NCBI GenBank assembly: GCA_025937035.1
Contig: JAICSG010000289.1
Coordinates: 1 to 5,805, forward strand
Length of the DNA: 5,805 nt
Direction: 5' to 3'
Source of the DNA: Thermoanaerobaculia bacterium
GTDB lineage: Bacteria > Acidobacteriota > Thermoanaerobaculia > Multivoradales > UBA5704
The position numbers and the translations under genes were made by a program. The notes below the pieces were generated by a model. It had not been told where the DNA came from. It worked only from the letters and a program-made list of their open reading frames with translations, and searched no databases. Below, piece by piece: positions 1 through 5,003 of the stretch. Within the stretch, counting starts at the first letter, position 1; each line of letters opens with the position of its first letter.

Positions 1-8
1 GACCTCCT
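1..8 (-). promoter_or_regulatory. Shine-Dalgarno of a leftward gene starting outside the window
   Basis: On the minus strand the last eight bases read AGGAGGTC, an almost perfect anti-16S complement. No start codon follows inside the window, so the ATG of the next leftward gene should lie within about ten bases beyond the left edge. The site sits downstream of a promoter-like pair at 26-54, which supports a new transcription unit beginning after thiI. The product is unknown. Confidence 0.55.
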
Positions 9-25
9 AAATGAAGGTAGGGACG

Positions 26-54
26 AGAATACGAAGGTTCCGGGGGTTGTGCAA
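26..54 (-). promoter_or_regulatory. sigma70-type promoter candidate for the gene off the left edge
   Basis: Reading leftward, TTGCAC (54-49) is followed after exactly 17 bases by TATTCT (31-26). These match the first three bases of the -35 consensus and four of six bases of the -10 consensus, with ideal spacing. A start of transcription would fall near 19-20, leaving a short leader that carries the AGGAGGTC at 8-1. The local sequence is less GC-rich than the coding regions. The element lies just after the palindrome that follows thiI. This is a motif-based inference only. Confidence 0.4.
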
Positions 55-67
55 GGGGGCGACCGGC

Positions 68-90
68 GCCCGGGTGTCAATGCCGGGGGC
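68..90. repeat. degenerate copy of the CCCGGG/ATTGAT palindrome
   Basis: This 23-bp imperfect inverted repeat has arms GCCCGGGTG and CATTGAC-type sequence around a TCAA centre, and ends in GCCGGGGGC. It aligns with the 22-bp palindromes at 1629-1650, 4574-4595 and 4676-4697 but carries an extra G and arm mismatches, so its hairpin contains a bulge. It begins two bases after the thiI stop codon (TGA at 95-93), in the same position relative to the stop as the copy after the CDGSH gene. It may act as a 3'-end hairpin or be a decayed REP-like element. No T-tract follows on the minus strand. Confidence 0.7.
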
Positions 91-92
91 GG

Positions 93-1604
93 TCAGTCCC
101 GAACCGCCGGAGCCAGCAGGGCCGCCGCCATCCCCGCCTCCCGTCCGGCAAGCGCCAGCAATGCCTTGAGACCGCCCTTGAGCTGGAAGGCCTCGAAGCC
201 GGCCTCGCGCATCCGCTCGGCCAGGTGGGCGCTCTTGAGCCCGACCTCGCAGACGAGCACATAAGAACGGCCGCGGTCGAACTGGCGGTAGGCGGCGAGG
301 GCGTGCGGGAGGTCCAGGTGCAGGGCCCCCGGGTAGTGCCACCCCTTGTAGGCCGCCGCCGAGCGGAGATCGATGACGGTGGCGTCCGGGGGGACCTCCT
401 CCACCTCCGGCACCGGGGAGGCGAGGGCCTCGGGGTCGATCCGCCGCAACTCGTGGACGTGGCGGGCGTCCACCAGGCGGTCCAGGAGGTCGAGATCGAG
501 CTTCTCCTCGTCGCGCAGCACGTCCGCGAGGGCCGCCCGGGTGTTGGGCTTCTCCGGAGCCAGATCGCAGTATTCGGCCACCGCCGCCGACAGCTCGTAG
601 ACGCCGATCCGGCGGGCCAGCCCCATGATCTCCTCCTTGTTGAACCCGAGCAGCGGGCGCAGGATGAGGCAGGCCGGCACGGCCTGGGAGATCACCGCCA
701 GGTTCTGCAGGGTCTGGGAGGAGACCTGGCCGATGGCGTCGCCGGTGATGAGGCCCAGCCGGCCGCCGCGGTGGGCCACCGAGGCGCCGGCCCGCAGGAT
801 CAGCCGTTTCAGGACGATCTGCCAATTGGCCGGGGTGACCTTCTCCCGCAGGTCGGCCACCAGGGGCGAGAGATCCACCTCGTGGAGGCGGGGGGAGGAG
901 CCGTAGCTCCAGCGCTCGGCGATCGACTTCATCACCTTGAGCACGCCCAAGCGGTGGGCAGCCCCCCCGAGGTTGCAGAAGACGTAGTCGAGCTGCACCC
1001 CCCGCTTGAGCATCAGCCAGCTCGCCACGGCCGAGTCGAAGCCGCCGGAGACCAGGGAGATGGCCCGCCCCTCGACGCCGATCGGCAGGCCGCCGTTCCC
1101 CATCACCTTGTCGAAGAAGAGATGGGCGATCCCGGGCTCCAGCTCCACGTGGACGGCGACCTCGGGCTCGGTGAGGCTTACCTTCCTGGCTCCAGAGTCG
1201 AGCAGGGCACGGCCCAGGACGCTCTCGATTCGCATCGAATCGAAGCCGATGCGCTCCCGGTCCCCTCGGCGGGTGGCGCGCACGGCGAAGCTCTTCCCCC
1301 GCACGGCGTCGCCGAAGAATTCGACGCCGGTCGCCACCAGATCCTCCAGGGCCGTCCAGGAGCGCCGCTCGATCTCGGAGACCGACTGCACCCCGAAGAC
1401 CCGCGCCGCCACCTCGGCCGCGACGGGATCGGGCGACTCCAGATAGAGCCGGCTCCAGGTCGGCTCCAGCCGGTAGGGGATGCGGTGCCCCTGAAGCGCC
1501 GCCTCCAGATTCGCCACCAGCCGCCGGAAGAACCGCACGCGGGTCTTCCGCGCCTTCGTGTAGAAGTCGCCGGAGAGACGGAGGAGGAAGAGGTGGTCGG
1601 CCAT
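93..1604 (-). CDS. thiI: tRNA 4-thiouridine synthetase ThiI with rhodanese domain
   Basis: A 503-residue ThiI, close to the 482 residues of E. coli ThiI. The family activates U8 of tRNA with ATP and inserts sulfur from a cysteine-desulfurase persulfide; in many bacteria it also supplies sulfur for thiazole synthesis. It is cytoplasmic. Visible parts in order are an N-terminal ferredoxin-like region (about 1-60), a THUMP domain (about 60-165), the PP-loop SGGFDS at 186-191, FCNLGGAAH at 209-217, the signature TGDAIGQVSSQTLQNL at 287-302 and RPLLGFNKEEI at 316-326. The C-terminal rhodanese domain spans about 405-485. Both cysteines expected for catalysis are present: C346 in AEYC and C452 in VLVCEVGLKS, matching Cys344 and Cys456 of E. 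coli. The ATG at 1604 begins at the conserved N-terminus; no Shine-Dalgarno precedes it, but TAGAAT lies ten bases upstream, so the mRNA may be nearly leaderless. The gap to the upstream gene is 45 bp. The gene looks intact and the assignment is secure; a role in thiamine synthesis is not shown, as no thi genes are nearby. Confidence 0.96.
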   Translation of the reverse strand: MADHLFLLRLSGDFYTKARKTRVRFFRRLVANLEAALQGHRIPYRLEPTWSRLYLESPDPVAAEVAARVFGVQSVSEIERRSWTALEDLVATGVEFFGDAVRGKSFAVRATRRGDRERIGFDSMRIESVLGRALLDSGARKVSLTEPEVAVHVELEPGIAHLFFDKVMGNGGLPIGVEGRAISLVSGGFDSAVASWLMLKRGVQLDYVFCNLGGAAHRLGVLKVMKSIAERWSYGSSPRLHEVDLSPLVADLREKVTPANWQIVLKRLILRAGASVAHRGGRLGLITGDAIGQVSSQTLQNLAVISQAVPACLILRPLLGFNKEEIMGLARRIGVYELSAAVAEYCDLAPEKPNTRAALADVLRDEEKLDLDLLDRLVDARHVHELRRIDPEALASPVPEVEEVPPDATVIDLRSAAAYKGWHYPGALHLDLPHALAAYRQFDRGRSYVLVCEVGLKSAHLAERMREAGFEAFQLKGGLKALLALAGREAGMAAALLAPAVRD

Positions 1605-1614
1605 GGGCGGGGAA

Positions 1615-1641
1615 ATTCTAGCAGGGCCGCCCGGGCATCAA
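1615..1641 (-). promoter_or_regulatory. possible thiI promoter using the palindrome centre as -35
   Basis: On the minus strand TAGAAT (1620-1615) matches five of six -10 bases and ends ten bases before the thiI ATG. TTGATG (1641-1636), in the centre of the palindrome at 1629-1650, could serve as the -35, although the 15-base spacer is short. Transcription would begin roughly three bases before the ATG, giving a near-leaderless message; this agrees with the absence of a Shine-Dalgarno. The same arrangement precedes the peptidase gene. Sequence-pattern inference only. Confidence 0.3.
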
Positions 1642-1650
1642 TGCCCGGGC
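1629..1650. repeat. 22-bp perfect palindrome between the peptidase gene and thiI
   Basis: The arms GCCCGGGCAT and ATGCCCGGGC pair completely around a two-base centre. The copy is identical to 4574-4595 and near-identical to 4676-4697. It overlaps the last base of the peptidase stop codon (TAG at 1652-1650) and ends 24 bases before the thiI ATG, so it fills about half of the 45-bp junction. It could be a 3' hairpin for the upstream gene, a dyad bound by a regulator of thiI, or a REP-like element. No T-run follows in the direction of transcription, so it is not a classical intrinsic terminator. Confidence 0.85.
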
Positions 1651-4550
1651 TATGGCCGCCAACTCGTCACCACCCACCACCGGGTCGACCCCTCGAATTC
1701 CCTTAAGGGGTCTTCGAGAATCCGCGCCACCCCCACCCGGACGTCGAAGGCGGGGACGCGCACGATGGGCATCGGGCCCAGGCGGAAGCGGTACTCCAGG
1801 CCGGCGAGGGAGAGCCAGTCGCCTCGCGGCTCGCCGAAGCCCCAGACCCGGTGGCGCTCGTAGAAGACGGGCGCCGGGAGGAAGCCGAGGGTGAGATCGG
1901 CCCGCTGCCCCTCGTGGTCCGTGCCCACGCGCGTCCCCACCGGCAGGGCCGGCACGAAGATCCGATTGGAGAGCGCCGAGTCGGGGAGCAGCGAGACCTC
2001 GGCACCGCCGAGCTGATAGCCGTCGAAGGCGAATTCCACGTCCCGCGACGAGTCGCGCCGCCAGGTGAGGACGAGACGGTCGCTCCCATGGCTTACGCCG
2101 AGCCGGGCGCCACCCCCCCAGCGGGCCCAGGAGCCGGCTCCGTCCGTGGAGCCCGCCTCGTAGTGAGCGCTCAGGGCGGGATCGAGCCGCCACAGATCCC
2201 AGCGCCGGAGACCGGCCCAGGCGCCGCTGAGGGAGACCAGCCGATGATTCAGATCCGAGCTCTGGGATGTGGGGCTCACCTGATCCCAGAGCCCCCGGGC
2301 GGCGAGGCTCAGGGCGGCGCCGCTCCACCCCCAGTCCCGGGTGGCGGAGAGCTCGATCCCCTGGCGATCGAGGTCGAGAGCGTCGCCGCGCCGGGCCACG
2401 TTCCCTTCCTTCGTGGGGCGCTCCGCCGAGCGGAAGAGATGGAAGCCGAGGGTGACCGGAAACCGCCGCCAGGACGCGGCGAGCGCTCCTCCCTCGGGCC
2501 ACCCCCGGTCACCGATCGAGCCCAGGGCCAGCCAGTCGAGCCGTCCCACCACGTCGCCGCCCCGCACCCCCAACTCGAGGACCCCGCCCGTGGAGGAGGC
2601 GCTCTCGGCGATCAGCGGCAGAAGCTCCTGCTTCCCAATCCCATAGGGCTGCCCCGGCGCCACCTCGGCGCGGGTGAACGGCGCGGGCCGCTCCGGCGTG
2701 GGCGGCGGCACGGCCGGGGCCAGCCGCCGCGGCAGGTCGGGCGCGACCGGCACCCCCACCCTCTGGGCCGAGAGCGGCAGCCGGCGGAGGGTGAGGCCGT
2801 CCGGCGTCAGGGAGAGGAAGAAGAGGGCCGATCCGTCCGGCATGGGAGTGGGGGCGAGGGCGGCCCCCTGCGTCCGGGTGAGCGGCTCCGGGGCGCCGTC
2901 CATGGGGAAGACGTAGAGGTCGATGAACCCGCGCAGCCCCACCACGGCGTAGAGGGTGTGGCCGTCCGCGCTCCAGGCCGGCGAGGAGACCGTTCCACCG
3001 GGAGGCGGCGCCAGATCGGCCTCCCCACCCCCTTCGACGTCCCGGACCACCAGCCGCCAGGAGCCCTCGCGGTGGCGGGCGTAGACGACGCGCCGGCCTT
3101 CGGATGAGACCCGGGGGCGGTCGTAGACCACGTCCGCCGTGGGCTCGGTCAGCGGCGAGACTTTTGAGGTCTGGAGGTCCACCCGCACGATCTGGGAGAG
3201 GCCGTCCCGGTTGCGCGTGGCCACGGCCCAGCGGCCATCCGGCGCCGGATCGGGATCGCGCAGGTCGGCCCCATGGGTCAGCCGACGGACCTCGCCGCTC
3301 TCGGGAATCCAGAGAAAGAGGTCCGGATGGAGGAAGCCTTCCGTATCCGGCTCGTAGCGGACGAAGAGGATCGACTTGCCGTCCGGCATCCAGCGCGGGG
3401 TAGTGGGATCGGGGCCGTCGTGGCTCTCCAGGGTGAACAGGACCTTCCGGGGGAGCGGGGCGGTGCGGATGGCGGGCACGTCCTCGGGATCGCGTTTGGC
3501 GATCTCCTCCCTCGCCTTCAGCCATCTCTTCTCGGCCTCCTCGTCCGGCGCGGTGGACCAGACGACCAGCCGCGCCGGGCGGTCCTTGGAACGGAGCACG
3601 ATCGCCATCCGGGAGCCGTCCGGCGACAGGGCCGGAGCGCCGGTGGTCCAGGAGAGGTCCTGCCAGGGCTCCCCCTCCACGGTCTGTCCCGACAGCCGCT
3701 CCGCCTCCAGGGCCCGCCAGGTCAGCTCGGCCCGGAAGCGGTCGTAGAGGTTCTCGGGGGTGTCGCCGAAGACGCCCCGGAAGGCGTCGCTGAAGCCGCG
3801 AGGGGTGCGGGCCGTCATCCGCGCCCAGAGCTTGCGCAGGCTCCCGGGCCCGCCCCGCTCCTCCAGCCATTCCAGGTAGGCCGAGCCCAGGAGGTAGGCC
3901 ATCGACTGCCCCCGCCAGGTGCCGGGGTCCGAGGCCATCCGCGCGTAGCTGGGGAGCTTCCCCCCCTGGGCCCATCGCCGCAGGATGGCGGCCCGCAGAT
4001 CGCCGTTGGGCCGGCCGGAGGCCGTGAGCCGGCCTTCGACCACGGTGGCGTACCCCTCGTAGACCCAGCGCGGCACCGCGAGCGGGATCGGCCCCACCGG
4101 GAGGATCTTTTCCAGCAGCCGCCGCGTGGGGTTGCGCGACGGCCGCAGCAGGTGGACGAGATGGGTCTCCTCGTGGGCGATCAGCAGCTCGGTCCAGTCC
4201 GTGTAATGGCCGAGCTCCGTCTCCGGCCCGGGCGGGCTGGTCCACAGGATCATCCGCGGCCAGCCGAGGATGGGGAAGGCCTGGCCGTTGGCATCCGCCT
4301 TCGGATCGGACACGATCACGTCCACCACCTCCGGAGGGTCGTACCCGACCTCCGCCACCACCCGCTGCCGGATCGACTCCAGCCGCGCCGCCGCCCCTCG
4401 CGCCCACACCTCGGAGCTGGCCGGATAGTGGACCCGGAAGTGCGGCGTGGTGAGCGTGCGCCAGTCGGCCGAGGGGCCCTGGGCGGGGGAGGGGTGGGGG
4501 AGGAGTGCGAGGAGGAGGAGGAGGACCGGGAGAAGAGGGCGCGGATTCAT
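1650..4550 (-). CDS. secreted HEXXH metallopeptidase / TolB-propeller / outer-membrane barrel fusion protein
   Basis: A 966-residue protein when started at the ATG at 4550. An upstream in-frame TTG-ATG at 4586-4581 exists but lies inside a palindromic repeat and would add twelve residues before the signal peptide, so it was not chosen. Residues 1-23 form a signal peptide with a leucine-rich core and a likely SPA|Q cleavage site. Residues about 30-290 look like a gluzincin (peptidase MA-type) domain: HEETH at 126-130 supplies two zinc ligands and the catalytic Glu, and E165 in WVYEGYA is the probable third ligand. Six PD40/TolB-type blade motifs of the xxSPDGxxxxxx kind occur near residues 307, 386, 434, 480, 525 and 568, with a charged helical insert at about 335-360. 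From about residue 650 to the end, alternating GG/aromatic segments finishing in WWVVTSWRP suggest an outer-membrane beta-barrel. Peptidase and propeller would then be periplasmic or surface-exposed. Substrate and pathway are unknown. There is no Shine-Dalgarno. The propeller and zinc motif are clear; the barrel is inferred. Confidence 0.85.
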   Translation of the reverse strand: MNPRPLLPVLLLLLALLPHPSPAQGPSADWRTLTTPHFRVHYPASSEVWARGAAARLESIRQRVVAEVGYDPPEVVDVIVSDPKADANGQAFPILGWPRMILWTSPPGPETELGHYTDWTELLIAHEETHLVHLLRPSRNPTRRLLEKILPVGPIPLAVPRWVYEGYATVVEGRLTASGRPNGDLRAAILRRWAQGGKLPSYARMASDPGTWRGQSMAYLLGSAYLEWLEERGGPGSLRKLWARMTARTPRGFSDAFRGVFGDTPENLYDRFRAELTWRALEAERLSGQTVEGEPWQDLSWTTGAPALSPDGSRMAIVLRSKDRPARLVVWSTAPDEEAEKRWLKAREEIAKRDPEDVPAIRTAPLPRKVLFTLESHDGPDPTTPRWMPDGKSILFVRYEPDTEGFLHPDLFLWIPESGEVRRLTHGADLRDPDPAPDGRWAVATRNRDGLSQIVRVDLQTSKVSPLTEPTADVVYDRPRVSSEGRRVVYARHREGSWRLVVRDVEGGGEADLAPPPGGTVSSPAWSADGHTLYAVVGLRGFIDLYVFPMDGAPEPLTRTQGAALAPTPMPDGSALFFLSLTPDGLTLRRLPLSAQRVGVPVAPDLPRRLAPAVPPPTPERPAPFTRAEVAPGQPYGIGKQELLPLIAESASSTGGVLELGVRGGDVVGRLDWLALGSIGDRGWPEGGALAASWRRFPVTLGFHLFRSAERPTKEGNVARRGDALDLDRQGIELSATRDWGWSGAALSLAARGLWDQVSPTSQSSDLNHRLVSLSGAWAGLRRWDLWRLDPALSAHYEAGSTDGAGSWARWGGGARLGVSHGSDRLVLTWRRDSSRDVEFAFDGYQLGGAEVSLLPDSALSNRIFVPALPVGTRVGTDHEGQRADLTLGFLPAPVFYERHRVWGFGEPRGDWLSLAGLEYRFRLGPMPIVRVPAFDVRVGVARILEDPLREFEGSTRWWVVTSWRP
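1687..1718. repeat. overlapping inverted repeats inside the 3' end of the peptidase gene
   Basis: GACCCCT (1687-1693) is an exact inverted match of AGGGGTC (1706-1712), and CTCGAA (1692-1697) is an exact inverted match of TTCGAG (1713-1718). CCTTAAGG lies at the centre. The two hairpins share bases and are mutually exclusive. The stretch encodes part of the last coding segment (about LEDPLREFEGSTR), roughly 35-65 bases before the stop. It may be a chance consequence of GC-rich codons or the remnant of a palindromic element absorbed into the reading frame. Confidence 0.5.
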
Positions 4551-4558
4551 CGGGGGAG

Positions 4559-4586
4559 AAGATAACGCAGCCCGCCCGGGCATCAA
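4559..4586 (-). promoter_or_regulatory. possible promoter of the peptidase gene using the palindrome centre as -35
   Basis: Leftward, TTGATG (4586-4581) from the centre of the palindrome at 4574-4595 is followed after 16 bases by TATCTT (4564-4559), which ends eight bases before the ATG at 4550. This closely mirrors the layout upstream of thiI: the same palindrome, 23-24 bases between palindrome and ATG, a -10-like hexamer just before the start, and no Shine-Dalgarno. A message from here would have almost no leader. Inference from motifs only. Confidence 0.28.
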
Positions 4587-4595
4587 TGCCCGGGC
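4574..4595. repeat. 22-bp perfect palindrome upstream of the peptidase gene
   Basis: Identical over all 22 bases to the copy at 1629-1650 (arms GCCCGGGCAT/ATGCCCGGGC). It forms the left outer hairpin of the composite palindrome 4574-4697 and ends 23 bases before the peptidase ATG. Its centre supplies an in-frame TTG-ATG that would give a false upstream start for the peptidase gene. Confidence 0.85.
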
Positions 4596-4603
4596 TACGC
4601 TGA

Positions 4604-4667
4604 AACCGAAAAGCCGGCTGAAGCCGGCTCCAAAACCAAAGAGCCCCCTTCAGGGGGCTTTTCGGTT
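4604..4667. terminator. bidirectional terminator-like hairpin pair downstream of the CDGSH gene
   Basis: Minus strand: the stem AGCCGGCT-TC-AGCCGGCT (4629-4612) runs into TTTT and then CGG, an intrinsic-terminator-like arrangement located 71 bases past the CDGSH stop. Plus strand: AGCCCCCT-TC-AGGGGGCT (4642-4659) likewise runs into TTTT. The flanking arms AACCGAAAAGCC and GGCTTTTCGGTT also pair with each other, so a long alternative stem is possible. Only the minus-strand hairpin has an obvious gene to terminate. T-tracts are short (four bases), so efficiency is uncertain. Confidence 0.5.
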
Positions 4668-4675
4668 GAGACGTA

Positions 4676-4697
4676 GCCCGGGGATTGATCCCCGGGC
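4676..4697. repeat. 22-bp palindrome after the CDGSH stop, with a compensated stem change
   Basis: The arms GCCCGGGGAT and ATCCCCGGGC pair perfectly. Relative to the copies at 1629-1650 and 4574-4595 one base pair is inverted (C-G to G-C) with the pairing kept. It begins two bases after the CDGSH stop codon (TGA at 4702-4700), matching the placement of the copy after thiI. It is the right outer hairpin of the composite palindrome 4574-4697. Confidence 0.85.
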
Positions 4698-4699
4698 GG

Positions 4700-4930
4700 T
4701 CACCCCGCCTTCGGCGGCAGATCCCGAGCCACCGGCTCGTCCTGGAACCCATGATGCTTATGGCTGCCGTCGCAGAACGGCTTGTTGGTGGACATCCCGC
4801 AGCGGCAGAGCGAGACCACGGTGCGCCCGCCGAGGCTGTAGGCGGCTCCGGTGGGATCGACGATCTGCAGGTTTTCCCCCTCCAGGCGGAAGGGGCCGTT
4901 CTTCTGGACGGTGATCTTCATATCGGACAT
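4700..4930 (-). CDS. CDGSH-type [2Fe-2S] iron-sulfur protein
   Basis: A complete 76-residue protein with one CDGSH (zf-CDGSH, mitoNEET-like) motif. The 3Cys-1His ligands are C42, C44, C53 and H57 in CRCGMSTNKPFCDGSH, exactly the spacing C-x-C-x8-C-x3-H of the family, which binds a redox-active, often pH-labile [2Fe-2S] cluster. The N-terminal part (KITVQKNGPFRLEGENLQIV) is typical of small bacterial CDGSH proteins that pair this strand-rich segment with one motif. There is no signal peptide or membrane anchor, so it should be cytoplasmic. The start at 4930 is favoured over the Met codon three residues later by AGGAGG five bases upstream. The gene is divergent from the membrane-protein gene at 5004 and separated from the downstream peptidase gene by a palindrome and terminator-like hairpins, so it is probably transcribed alone. 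The biological role (electron transfer, cluster donation or redox sensing) cannot be set from sequence. Confidence 0.93.
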   Translation of the reverse strand: MSDMKITVQKNGPFRLEGENLQIVDPTGAAYSLGGRTVVSLCRCGMSTNKPFCDGSHKHHGFQDEPVARDLPPKAG

Positions 4931-5003
4931 TCAGTCCTCCTCTACCGTGAATCCTATCCCGGTGCGGTATCCTAAGCGGCCCGTTCCCGAAGACGACGCT
5001 CTG
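4931..5003. other. 73-bp divergent intergenic region
   Basis: It separates the CDGSH gene (left) from the membrane-protein gene (right) and should contain both promoters. TATCCT (4968-4973, plus) and TAGGAT (4956-4951, minus) are possible -10 boxes, but no convincing -35 stands at proper spacing for either. No palindrome of the type found elsewhere in the window is present here. Confidence 0.4.
4936..4941 (-). promoter_or_regulatory. Shine-Dalgarno of the CDGSH gene
   Basis: AGGAGG on the minus strand, five bases before the ATG at 4930. It fixes the first of two nearby in-frame Met codons as the start. It contrasts with thiI and the peptidase gene, which lack any such site. Confidence 0.8.

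Larger units (their letters stand above)
4574..4697. repeat. 124-bp nested palindrome: inverted pair of two-hairpin units (REP/BIME-like)
   Basis: The two 62-base halves are inverted copies of each other about a centre between 4635 and 4636, with about 47 of 62 positions matching by hand count and no gaps. Each half carries an outer CCCGGG hairpin, a CGTA linker, the 12-base arm AACCGAAAAGCC (4604-4615, matched by 4656-4667) and an inner TTCA-loop hairpin. The halves differ within the hairpins at 4581/4588 versus 4690/4683 and at 4616-4617/4624-4625 versus 4655-4654/4647-4646. In every case both partners changed, so each local stem stays perfectly paired. This resembles inverted REP pairs (BIMEs), which are known to be spread by RAYT transposases. 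No transposase or target duplication is visible here. Confidence 0.75.

Noticed and set aside
7..825. Minus-strand frame of 272 codons overlapping the 3' part of thiI
   Set aside because: Its Pro/Arg/Gly-rich translation is an out-of-frame shadow of ThiI, whose rhodanese domain is complete and in frame; there is no sign of a frameshift.
225..1706. Long plus-strand open frame (493 codons) opposite thiI
   Set aside because: It is antisense to a clearly recognised ThiI, has a low-complexity composition rich in G, R, H, E and D typical of GC-rich shadow frames, and shows no recognisable motif.
4508..4525. GGA/GAG trinucleotide run at the 5' end of the peptidase gene as a phase-variation tract
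   Set aside because: It is simply the CTC-rich leucine core of the signal peptide, short and interrupted; in-frame triplet changes would not switch the gene off.
3273..4565. Plus-strand frames opposite the peptidase gene (1851-3107 and 3273-4565)
   Set aside because: They are antisense shadows caused by few stop codons at high GC; the opposite strand carries consistent domain motifs throughout.
4551..4586. Twelve-codon N-terminal extension of the peptidase gene from the TTG-ATG at 4586
   Set aside because: The extension is encoded by the palindromic repeat and would bury the signal peptide; the ATG at 4550 gives a standard signal-peptide start.
4574..4697. The composite palindrome as a MITE or CRISPR-like array
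   Set aside because: There is no convincing target-site duplication at the ends, no spacer-repeat periodicity and no transposase or cas gene nearby; an inverted REP-like pair fits better.
2509..4752. Minus-strand 747-codon frame overlapping the peptidase and CDGSH genes
   Set aside because: It runs through palindromes and two real genes in another frame, with an Arg/Pro/Gly-rich translation and no domain.
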